NCBI GenBank assembly: GCA_001751085.1
Contig: MAXP01000146.1
Span: 1 to 8,928 of the forward strand
DNA: 8,928 nt
Origin: Desulfobacterales bacterium C00003060
GTDB taxonomy: Bacteria; Desulfobacterota; Desulfobacteria; Desulfobacterales; C00003060
Direction of reading: 5' to 3'
Part shown: piece after piece, positions 1 through 5,812 of the stretch
How the letters are laid out: each line of letters begins with the position of its first letter
Numbering within the stretch: position 1 is the stretch's first letter
The notes under the pieces: model-generated
What the model was told of the DNA's origin: nothing
Seen by the model: only the letters and a program-made list of their open reading frames with translations
Database searches by the model: none
Program-made: the position numbers and the translations under genes

Positions 1-351
1 GGTAACGCATCTACATCTTTGTGTTTTTCCCAATTTCAAGTTTCAAATTTCACTGCCAGAATTCAAGATCAACAAAGTGTAAACTACTTTTGAGTTGTCG
101 TGAAGGATGCCACTAACAGCACCAAGCTCCCCTTGGAGCGTCCTTCTGTCATCTGCCATTCATCAGGCTGTGCGTTTTTCTATTTACAGAAAAGGGTAAG
201 GCAACGCAATGATTTTACGAATTTTTTTTTGGGTATCTGGTAATTCGCGTGGTTGACTCCTATTTGTGACAGGAAAGTCAAAGGGAATCATCACGAAAAC
301 ACGAAAGTAACTTGTCAAAAAATCTGGGTACGCTTGAAGTTATGGTAACAA

Positions 352-385
352 GCCTCCGGGCCATAGGGCCCACGCCCCGGAGGGC
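352..385. repeat. GC-rich hairpin
   Basis: The arms CCTCCGGG (353-360) and CCCGGAGG (376-383) are perfect 8-bp reverse complements around a 15-nt loop. The loop side offers a competing small stem, GGGCC (358-362) with GGCCC (367-371). No T-tract follows, so this is not a typical intrinsic terminator. The right arm shares CCGGAGGGCAA with a second copy at 481-491. It could be a decayed REP-like element; its role is unknown. Confidence 0.5.
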
Positions 386-491
386 AAGCTGCGTGGAATG
401 CGCTTGCTATTGCGGTTCAACATTCGATGTTCGATGTTCATTAGTCCATCCGGCGCAAAAATAACTTAGCGCTTATGGGGCCGGAGGGCAA
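377..491. repeat. Pair of 11-bp direct repeats (CCGGAGGGCAA)
   Basis: CCGGAGGGCAA occurs at 377-387 and again at 481-491, with start points 104 bp apart. The first copy is part of the hairpin arm at 376-383, and the second has lost its partner arm. The pair fits degenerate copies of one GC-rich intergenic element but could be chance. Confidence 0.35.
424..437. repeat. Tandem heptamer TCGATGT x2
   Basis: Two head-to-tail copies of TCGATGT lie at 424-430 and 431-437, inside a run of related CATT/TCAT text. It is a minimal tandem repeat, probably slippage-derived intergenic sequence, and no function is evident. Confidence 0.4.
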
Positions 492-668
492 ATGAAAAAA
501 GTACTTGTTTTGCAGTAAGAACGCCTATATTTTTGAGGGTGTACTTGAAGTGAAGAGATCTCTCCACAGGTTCAGGACCCTGGAGGTCAAACAGTAGTCA
601 AGCGGCAAGAAGGCGAAGGAGGGGGTAAAATTCACGGAGTGGTTCAGACTTTTTGCAAGAGATCGAGT

Positions 669-714
669 CAGGTGTCAGGAGCGAGAAACACGAGACCTGA
701 ACACTGAAACCTGG
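669..714. repeat. Imperfect inverted CAGGT/ACCTG repeat cluster
   Basis: CAGGTGTCAGG (669-679) faces CCTGAACACTGAAACCTGG (696-714). The two blocks are imperfect reverse complements built from the same CAG-GT-GTCAG word. They could fold into a loose hairpin. Repetitive text of this type recurs in intergenic regions of related metagenomic genomes (recollection only). Confidence 0.35.
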
Positions 715-785
715 GCTTTCATAGACAAAGTTCCAGGTAAAAGGAAACTATTCTTTTGGCTATTGCGAAGGATCCCAAAAAATGC

Positions 786-817
786 TTGATTTTTCACTAA
801 AAATTTAGTAATAATAT
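786..817 (+). promoter_or_regulatory. Possible promoter with palindrome, upstream of the small zinc protein
   Basis: A TTGATT box (786-791) precedes AT-rich -10-like text (TAATAA at 809-814 with 17-nt spacing, or TAATAT at 812-817). Between them lies the palindrome ACTAAA-AA-TTTAGT (796-809), a perfect 6-2-6 inverted repeat placed where a repressor would block RNA polymerase. The start codon at 860 is about 45 nt further on. The -10 match is poor (3-4 of 6), so the promoter call is tentative; the palindrome itself is exact. Confidence 0.3.
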
Positions 818-859
818 GAACATAAAAGAAGACGCTGCAATCTTGGCGGATAGAAAAAA

Positions 860-1165
860 ATGGAGCGTAACGTACTGTTTGACATGAAAAAATTACGTGT
901 AAAGTGCATGAAGTGCGGGATAGAGTGGGAAAAGGAAACGTCGATTTCCTGGGGCCCTGAGGATATCACATCATCTCTGTGCGACGACTGCTTCATGGAG
1001 GTCATATCTCCAGTCATCCACAAGAAACAGTTGAAGGAAGGCAACTTTGACTGTTTTGGCAAAAGCGGAAATTATTGTGATCAACTTCAATGCAAGTATA
1101 GGCAATGGTGCATCCGCTGGGAGGAGGCAGGACAAGAGGTAAAGAAGGTCGCCGGGGCGGCATAG
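860..1165 (+). CDS. Small Cys-rich zinc-ribbon-like protein, function unknown
   Basis: This 101-aa soluble protein has eight cysteines in two groups. C16-x2-C19 and C41-x2-C44 form the spacing of a zinc ribbon, and a second cluster (C65, C73, C78, C84) could hold another metal. There is no signal peptide or membrane segment. The ATG at 860 has a weak GGCGGA 9 nt upstream; an internal ATG at 884 (MKKLRVKC) is an alternative start that keeps every cysteine. Its own promoter-like region lies just upstream, and over 300 bp separate it from the RAMP operon, so a link to that operon is not supported. Zinc ribbons commonly bind nucleic acid or protein, but I do not recognise the family and assign no function. 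The ordered Cys pattern makes it likely to be a real gene. Confidence 0.65.
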   Translation: MERNVLFDMKKLRVKCMKCGIEWEKETSISWGPEDITSSLCDDCFMEVISPVIHKKQLKEGNFDCFGKSGNYCDQLQCKYRQWCIRWEEAGQEVKKVAGAA

Positions 1166-1179
1166 ACGGCCTGCCCCGG
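1152..1179 (+). terminator. Possible weak terminator hairpin at the end of the small zinc gene
   Basis: CCGGGGC (1152-1158) pairs perfectly with GCCCCGG (1173-1179), and the TAG stop at 1163-1165 lies in the loop. The downstream tract is only TCTTGATG, poor in T. It may be a stabilising 3' hairpin or a factor-assisted terminator. Confidence 0.35.
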
Positions 1180-1375
1180 TCTTGATGCCTATCTCCGTTA
1201 TTCCACCAAATCTTTACTCCACCTAAGGGGCCAATTTGGGCAGCGCCGGCAGTCAGCCGAGGGCCGTGCAAGTTGTGTCCGACATCTTTCCATCCGCTGT
1301 CAAGCGTCAACTCCCCAATCCTGAGCCTGGTTTCTGGCTTGGCCGTTTTTTTTTGTGACGGCAGTTCCTGTGTCC

Positions 1376-1405
1376 TTGTATCAAACCCGGCATATGTGAT
1401 ATACA
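1376..1405 (+). promoter_or_regulatory. Candidate sigma-70 promoter of the RAMP/cas operon
   Basis: TTGTAT (1376-1381) is followed after 18 nt by TATACA (1400-1405). The TG at 1397-1398 gives an extended -10 (TGATATACA). Transcription would start near 1411-1413, inside the palindrome at 1409-1424 and about 65 nt before the first start codon of the operon. It is the best promoter-like match I found in the gap. Confidence 0.45.
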
Positions 1406-1408
1406 AAT

Positions 1409-1443
1409 AACTTCTCAAGAAGTTCGGGTGCGGTTGAGAAGTT
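1409..1443 (+). promoter_or_regulatory. Perfect palindrome plus third half-site at the operon start (operator or leader hairpin)
   Basis: AACTTCT-CA-AGAAGTT (1409-1424) is a perfect 7-2-7 inverted repeat. The half-site recurs as TTGAGAAGTT (1434-1443), which is an exact reverse complement of AACTTCTCAA (1409-1418), so a 10-bp stem with a 15-nt loop is also possible. As DNA it looks like a dimeric operator at the predicted start site with an extra half-site. As RNA it could switch between two 5'-leader folds. The regulator is unknown; the 54-aa protein encoded next is one candidate only by proximity. Confidence 0.5.
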
Positions 1444-1465
1444 CCCGCTTCGCAACTGGAACAGT

Positions 1466-1470
1466 GGAGG
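1466..1470 (+). promoter_or_regulatory. Ribosome binding site that fixes the start of the 54-aa gene
   Basis: GGAGG lies 5 nt before the ATG at 1476. This favours 1476 over an in-frame GTG at 1428, which has no such site and would fall inside the palindrome region. Confidence 0.7.
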
Positions 1471-1475
1471 CGTGT

Positions 1476-1640
1476 ATGAAATCGCTTGATGAACAGGTCC
1501 TTAAGGTGACCAAAGAGATTGTGGCCAAGTTTATTGAGGTTGGGCGTATCTCTCCTGCCTCTTTTGATGAAACCTTTAAAAGTGTTTACAGGAGTGTCAA
1601 GGAAGCGATATTAGACCACAGTATAGAAGAAGACGAATAG
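1476..1640 (+). CDS. 54-aa helical protein resembling the N-terminal region of MucR/Ros-type regulators
   Basis: This short acidic, helical protein has a core (VTKEIVAKFIEVGRISPASF, residues 8-27) followed by a second helix (ETFKSVYRSVKEAI). The pattern of a helix, a turn with S/P, then a helix ending RSV recalls the N-terminal oligomerisation region of MucR/Ros proteins (TAEIVAAYVSNN...RSVH). The zinc-finger DNA-binding half of those proteins is absent, and no cysteine is present. It ends 85 bp before the RAMP gene and has no terminator behind it, so it is probably the first gene of the same transcript. Possible roles are an oligomerising co-regulator of the operon or an unrelated small protein; neither is shown by the sequence. 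The start is chosen by the GGAGG site. Confidence is good that it is a gene and low for the family resemblance. Confidence 0.6.
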   Translation: MKSLDEQVLKVTKEIVAKFIEVGRISPASFDETFKSVYRSVKEAILDHSIEEDE

Positions 1641-1712
1641 CATTTTGGGCGAATTTGGCCAAGAGGGGGGCCTTGGAACAGCAGGATGAATACTAAAAAA
1701 CGAATTATGAAT

Positions 1713-1722
1713 GGAGGAGGAG
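1713..1722 (+). promoter_or_regulatory. Strong ribosome binding site that fixes the start of the fused RAMP gene
   Basis: GGAGGAGGAG stands just ahead of the ATG at 1726, with its central GGAGG 5 nt upstream of that codon. An in-frame ATG at 1711 would sit inside or before this site with no ribosome site of its own. The protein therefore starts MILKGKLYAE, which also places the first RAMP beta strand right at the N terminus, as usual for the family. Confidence 0.75.
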
Positions 1723-1725
1723 AAC

Positions 1726-4700
1726 ATGATTCTGAAGGGTAAGCTATATGCAGAAACACCCATTTTTAGGGGAAATGCGCGAAACACACTCTTTACGCGA
1801 GATGGAGATGGCACTCATCGGTTGGTCTCTCTGGCTGGAGAAATAACAGGCACAGCTCAGTCTTTAATGGATGCCTTTGTCGGCGAATCCGGCAACGGGA
1901 AGAATATCGGCCTCCTTAATCGAATGTGGCAGCGATTATATGATTCACCTTTACCCAACAATCTGATTACAAGTGTGGATTGCAAACTGCAGAAAGAAAG
2001 CTATCCCCGGAATAATTTCTTTGACATGCGTATGGGGATAAAACTGGATGAGGATCGGTGGGCAGCGGAAGCCAATGCAAACTACAAGATGGAAACCGTG
2101 CTGCGCAATTCCGTTTTCGACATCATAATTTCTGTGAAAGAGTCGATACTACAACGAGATGAGAATGAAGCAAGACTATACTATCTCCTCCAGGAAATTA
2201 AGGAGGGGAGGTTCTGGTTCGGTGCCGGTAAGAGCAAAGGCTTGGGACGGGTTCGTCTTGAAATGAACCTTCCGTTTTCGGTCCCGGAAAGTCCGCCCAG
2301 GTTACGTACCGGAGCCAATCATTTGAGAATGGATTTGACGTTTAGTACAACAAACCCTGTTTTGGTTGGTTGGAATTGGGGCAAGGTGGATCCTCAAACA
2401 GAAACCTTTTCATCTATTGAGGCACATTTGCTGATAGAAGCGATGAAAAACATACCGAAGCCCATCCGAGATCGTCTGGAAATGGCGCTGGGAGGACCAA
2501 TCCTCAGTCCGGACGATTGGAAACAAAAATTTGCCTCGTACCTTCCAAGAATCATTTCAATTTGGTTAAAGGAGCGATCTTCAGCCGAGGTTGAGACATG
2601 GGTACTGCTATCTTCTGGTATGGCCAAGCTGAAAAAAGGAAAACACGCACTTACTGAGAAACTGCTATCCAAGATAAAACCTCTGGTGGATAAACCTTTT
2701 CCCTCTCAAGATGCCGCGGATGCTGCTTTCAAAGAGGCACTCGGGAAAAAAGCCAACATGGCGAAACGTGTCGTCAAGGTTATTGAACACCAACGCCAGA
2801 TACAGCAACACCTGGATAAAGATGCATGGCTTCAGGTTGCAGACAGCCTGGGCCTGGATAAGACCCTGGCAGAGCGTCTCGCGGATAAGGCTCAGGACGA
2901 AACGTCCATGGCGAAGATCCTCACCCCGGCTTGCCTGGAGATCCTTCCACGACTGTACCAGCAAGTGGATCAGCAAGTAAAATTGCTTCAAAGCGATGCA
3001 TGGGTAGATGCAGAAGTCATGAATCGCGAGGAACACCTGCGCATCAAGACTATGTTACTCGGCGGCAAGATCAGCGAGGATCAGTGGAATGATCCGGCGA
3101 TACCTCCGGAAGGTGTCAGCCCCACAACATGGGCAGAGTTTATTGATGCCCACAGCCGAGTCAAGTACCGTCATATGTTGAACACCAAGAATTTAAACAA
3201 AAGCATCACAAATGATAAGAACCAGATCGAATTCCTGAAATCCTATCGTGATCAGACTCGCCAGGAACTTGCTCAGCCCCACCATATAGATTTTCGGGCT
3301 GGTGGCGTTTCCAGTCGGGAGGTTTCCCGCGAATATGGAAAACCCTACGATACGGTTTTTATGCGTATGCTGTCGTGGGTCCCATCCTCACAAGAAAAGG
3401 GTTCATGGGAGACCTATGTTCCTGGTAGTACGATTAAGGGGGCTTTTAGAAAGCGTGCATCCCAGACACTGAAAACGCTATGGGGTGAGTCAGATAAGAC
3501 CACCAGAATATTGACCCGTATTTTTGGCGCGCAAGGGCAACGAGCACTAGTCTTTTTTTCCGACGCTTATCTTGTGGACCCGTCTAATCCTAAAAGTTCC
3601 TGGTGTTCAATGGATGGAATCAAGATGGATCCCAAGACCGGCCTGCCGATCGAGACCGCTAAGCGTGACTATCTCTTCGCCTATGGAGATAACCTCTCAT
3701 TTTACTTGCAGATCGATATTCAGGATATAGAACAGCAGGATATAGAGGCTGTTTCCCTCTTGCTCCATTTACTCCAGGATTTTCAAAGGGGAGATGTTCC
3801 CCTTGGCGGCGCTAAGACTAGCGGTTTTGGCTGGGTTGAGGCAAAGGTTTCTAAACTCACATGGCTAACCGGCGATTCGATGTCCGTTCACCAGAAACTG
3901 TTTGGCGAACAGTCTTTGAGCCAAAAGGGACTATGGCAAGGACTTGAGCTTGAGGGAGAAAAAGCAGAGAGCTTACTGCGGCCCAGTTGTCCTTTCCTTT
4001 CTGAAAGGGGAGCCGATTTACCACCACCTACGGCCAGAGCAGGCTTTATCTCTCATCGAGCATTTGGCGGCCTTTGTGGCACACTGGCGGTGGAGGCGGA
4101 GGTCCTGACGCCTATCAACATCCGGCAGAGTGGCGAGCCGTCTTTTAAGGCCACCTTAGATGATGGGCCTGTGAATGGCTGGGACTTCTTTTCCCTCGCT
4201 CCCCCTGAGGCCGAACAACGGGGTTCCAACCTGGTCTATGCACTTCCCAGCCGCAGTATCAAGGGGATGTTGCGCCATATTTACTCCATTGTCAGCGATT
4301 CACGTGTCGAGAGTGGTGACATCAGCCGCCTTAGCCCTTCAGATAGCCTGTTCGGATGGGTGGGAACAGGGCACAATCAGGCTATAATGGGCCGAGTATC
4401 TTTTAGCTTCGGCATATTCGAGGAGCCTGACTTGGCCTGGTTTGAGGTGCCCTATCCTTACGGTGACTGGCAATATGTTGGAGGCCAGTGGAAAAATATA
4501 CCAGGAGCTTCTGTCCCTCGATACCTTATTGACAATAACTGGCGGCTCTTTCCTCATGCTCCACTTGCTCCAATAGCCAGGAGGTTAGACGGTTTTGAAG
4601 CGGATACTGTTAAGGCCCGTTATTTCAGAGCCATATTGCCTGGAACACGGTCCCGCTTCACCATTCGTTTCTGGAACCTTCTTGAGGATGAATTGCAGAA

Positions 4701-4947
4701 ATTATTATGGTGTGTAGTGTTGGAGCCGGGACTTGCCCTGAAGATGGGGAATAACCGTTACCTCGGTTTTGGAAGCCTGCGCTTCAGGATCCTGCCGGAT
4801 AGTTTTATGATTGATTGGAACAAGAGATATTCCGGTGGATCTGAAGAGGACTGGCGTTTGCCTCTTGATGTTGACAAATGGCTCAATCCCAATGCAATCA
4901 AGCATTACACGGAATTGCAGAAGGCGCTGAATGCTAAGCATCTTTGA
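1726..4947 (+). CDS. Fused multi-domain Cas7-like RAMP protein (three RAMP domains plus helical insertion), probable type III-like CRISPR effector
   Basis: This 1073-aa protein is far longer than a normal Cas7/Csm3/Cmr4 (about 200-350 aa). RAMP 1 (about 1-183) opens with strand LKGKLYAETPIF and ends with the glycine-rich loop GAGKSKGLGRV (166-176). RAMP 2 begins near 198 (MDLTFSTTNPVLVGWNWG), is interrupted by about 285 mostly helical residues (230-515), and resumes with YVPGSTIKGAFR (564-575), the Csm3-type PGSSLKG motif, then PLGGAKTSGFGWV (692-704). RAMP 3 (about 770-1025) has ALPSRSIKGMLR (839-850), SLFGWVG (874-880), GRVSF (889-893) and LGFGSLRF (1013-1020), like RAMP proteins with an LFG-then-GRV signature. 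Known Cas7 subunits form the crRNA-binding backbone and, in type III, cut target RNA with an Asp. Candidates here are D222, D542 and D812/D813, none provable by eye. It lacks HD, GGDD or cysteine zinc-finger motifs. It overlaps the next gene by 17 bp, and Cas6 follows. It resembles the III-E Cas7-11 plan but is probably a different fusion. Confidence 0.88.
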   Translation: MILKGKLYAETPIFRGNARNTLFTRDGDGTHRLVSLAGEITGTAQSLMDAFVGESGNGKNIGLLNRMWQRLYDSPLPNNLITSVDCKLQKESYPRNNFFDMRMGIKLDEDRWAAEANANYKMETVLRNSVFDIIISVKESILQRDENEARLYYLLQEIKEGRFWFGAGKSKGLGRVRLEMNLPFSVPESPPRLRTGANHLRMDLTFSTTNPVLVGWNWGKVDPQTETFSSIEAHLLIEAMKNIPKPIRDRLEMALGGPILSPDDWKQKFASYLPRIISIWLKERSSAEVETWVLLSSGMAKLKKGKHALTEKLLSKIKPLVDKPFPSQDAADAAFKEALGKKANMAKRVVKVIEHQRQIQQHLDKDAWLQVADSLGLDKTLAERLADKAQDETSMAKILTPACLEILPRLYQQVDQQVKLLQSDAWVDAEVMNREEHLRIKTMLLGGKISEDQWNDPAIPPEGVSPTTWAEFIDAHSRVKYRHMLNTKNLNKSITNDKNQIEFLKSYRDQTRQELAQPHHIDFRAGGVSSREVSREYGKPYDTVFMRMLSWVPSSQEKGSWETYVPGSTIKGAFRKRASQTLKTLWGESDKTTRILTRIFGAQGQRALVFFSDAYLVDPSNPKSSWCSMDGIKMDPKTGLPIETAKRDYLFAYGDNLSFYLQIDIQDIEQQDIEAVSLLLHLLQDFQRGDVPLGGAKTSGFGWVEAKVSKLTWLTGDSMSVHQKLFGEQSLSQKGLWQGLELEGEKAESLLRPSCPFLSERGADLPPPTARAGFISHRAFGGLCGTLAVEAEVLTPINIRQSGEPSFKATLDDGPVNGWDFFSLAPPEAEQRGSNLVYALPSRSIKGMLRHIYSIVSDSRVESGDISRLSPSDSLFGWVGTGHNQAIMGRVSFSFGIFEEPDLAWFEVPYPYGDWQYVGGQWKNIPGASVPRYLIDNNWRLFPHAPLAPIARRLDGFEADTVKARYFRAILPGTRSRFTIRFWNLLEDELQKLLWCVVLEPGLALKMGNNRYLGFGSLRFRILPDSFMIDWNKRYSGGSEEDWRLPLDVDKWLNPNAIKHYTELQKALNAKHL

Positions 4948-5812
4948 TTGGCTGCGCCGCTGTCGCAGCGGCGCAGAGTTGTTGGCTACCATGAAGTGTC
5001 ACGTGTTGGAGCCGCATCTCTTCCCAAACCAAGAGGAGATCGGCTCCCCCTTTTGTTTCTCTGACGGGCCTTGCCAAAGATGTTGGATATATCCTCCTTG
5101 CCGGACTTCTTCCAGGCTGAAGTACTGCAAAGCATGCATGGCTATTATGCGTAGGGCCGCGAAATTGGGGGATGCATCCCGTCGGTCCGTCGTTATCTGG
5201 GCTTTTGTTAACCGCGTACCGGGCCAACTTCAAAGAAGTGAAGGATTTTACAAAAATGATGTTACTTGCTTTTATGTCCATGACGACAATCACTTTCTTA
5301 TGATGATGAACCGTTACAAATTGAAGGCTTGGCTCCAGGAACTTCTTATTTATCATGGGCCTGATCTGAAGGGATTAATCCAGATATTTTCCACAACAGG
5401 AGAAACAAGAAAAGGAGGCATGGGAGATATACTCTGCAGAGCCGTTCATCAGGAATCGCGTTTTCCGATGGATCAGCTTCGTATTCGGTTTTTTCCTGAT
5501 CCATACCAGCTCTTAACCCCACATGTGCGAGACAAGGAGGGGTTGCTCACCTTTGAAGTGACTGAATTCTTGAGACTTTTGGAGATGACAACGATTTTTC
5601 GGGCACTTCTGCCGCCCAGAGAACAAGAGATGCTGCGAGATCTGACGAATTTGAATGACAGCAAAGAGGAACATTTTTACTGGGGCAGGTTCATGGGATA
5701 TTTGAGCCCTGAGGCCAAAGATATGCTTTCTTCTTGGAATCTCAGGCAGTGGCCCAAGAATCGAATCAGGTTGCTGTACGAGCTTGCCAATTATGCACCT
5801 TTTACCCCTTAA
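4931..5812 (+). CDS. Zinc-ribbon protein of unknown family in the RAMP/cas operon
   Basis: This 293-aa protein lies between the fused RAMP and cas6. I do not recognise its family. Near the N terminus are six cysteines, C42, C48, C51, C57, C66 and C69. C48-x2-C51 (PCQRCW) and C66-x2-C69 (YCKAC) make a clear zinc ribbon, preceded and followed by basic residues (R59, R62, R74, R75) that could contact nucleic acid. The rest alternates strands and helices, with aromatic-rich stretches (FFPDPYQLLTP, 187-197; FYWGRFMGYLSP, 249-260), and has no RAMP glycine loop, HD pair or nuclease motif I can name. There is no signal peptide or membrane segment. The ATG at 4931 overlaps the RAMP gene by 17 bp behind a modest AAGG, consistent with translational coupling. 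An ATG at 4991 is an alternative that would put the strong hairpin at 4952-4976 in a spacer. Its constant-looking overlaps suggest a core subunit or accessory factor of the RAMP complex (inference). Confidence 0.8.
   Translation: MLSIFDWLRRCRSGAELLATMKCHVLEPHLFPNQEEIGSPFCFSDGPCQRCWIYPPCRTSSRLKYCKACMAIMRRAAKLGDASRRSVVIWAFVNRVPGQLQRSEGFYKNDVTCFYVHDDNHFLMMMNRYKLKAWLQELLIYHGPDLKGLIQIFSTTGETRKGGMGDILCRAVHQESRFPMDQLRIRFFPDPYQLLTPHVRDKEGLLTFEVTEFLRLLEMTTIFRALLPPREQEMLRDLTNLNDSKEEHFYWGRFMGYLSPEAKDMLSSWNLRQWPKNRIRLLYELANYAPFTP
4952..4976 (+). repeat. Very stable 11-bp GC hairpin at the RAMP/zinc-protein junction
   Basis: CTGCGCCGCTG (4952-4962) and CAGCGGCGCAG (4966-4976) are perfect complements with a 3-nt loop TCG. 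It starts 4 nt after the RAMP stop codon and lies in codons 8-16 of the next gene if that gene starts at 4931. No T-tract follows, so termination is unlikely. It could set the expression ratio of the two genes, mark an RNA-processing site, or indicate that the true start is at 4991. Confidence 0.75.

Larger units (their letters stand above)
1..859. other. Long non-coding stretch with decayed short repeats
   Basis: I find no supportable gene here. All six frames are interrupted, and the left edge is closed: reverse-frame stops occur at 11, 36 and 43, and forward frames stop by about position 93, so no gene appears to run off the left end. The stretch holds low-complexity text (TTTCAAGTTTCAAATTTC near 35-51, a CACGAAAACACGAAAG doublet near 292-307, a T9 run at 222-230), short hairpins and several small repeats listed separately. 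Such text is common in intergenic regions of deltaproteobacterial genomes, which is general recollection, not a search. Nothing in it looks like a CRISPR repeat-spacer array. Confidence 0.7.
1166..1475. other. Intergenic gap between the small zinc gene and the RAMP operon
   Basis: No coding signal was found on the + strand. A long reverse-strand reading frame covers this gap and part of the preceding gene, but it has no convincing composition or ribosome site. The gap contains a T9 run (1346-1354) preceded by a weak AGCC/GGCT stem (1324-1327 with 1336-1339), which could act as a poor terminator for the gene at 860. The right third holds the promoter and palindromes described separately. Confidence 0.6.

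Noticed and set aside
126..139. GCTCC-CCTT-GGAGC hairpin as a terminator
   Set aside because: It has only a 5-bp stem, no following T-tract and no gene upstream in the window to terminate.
492..518. Eight-codon reading frame behind a GGAGGG (MKKVLVLQ)
   Set aside because: It is too short to judge, the ribosome-site spacing is only 3 nt, and no gene follows that it could lead. Chance is sufficient.
1..859. Possible CRISPR array or array remnant beside the cas genes
   Set aside because: No unit of 23-40 bases recurs with regular spacing. The repeats present are 7-11 bp and irregular.
1014..1418. 134-aa reverse-strand reading frame across the small zinc gene and the gap
   Set aside because: Its sequence is low-complexity and Pro/Arg-rich without a domain pattern. 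It opposes a better-supported gene and lacks a ribosome site.
1686..1742. 18-codon reading frame overlapping the start of the fused RAMP gene
   Set aside because: It has no good ribosome site, and its glycine run is just the other-frame reading of the GGAGGAGGAG site.
1726..4947. Direct assignment of the fusion to type III-E Cas7-11
   Set aside because: I count three RAMP domains rather than four. The few cysteines are scattered, so the Cas7-11 zinc fingers are absent, and TPR-CHAT, Csx30 and Csx31 are not next to it. The resemblance is kept only as an analogy.
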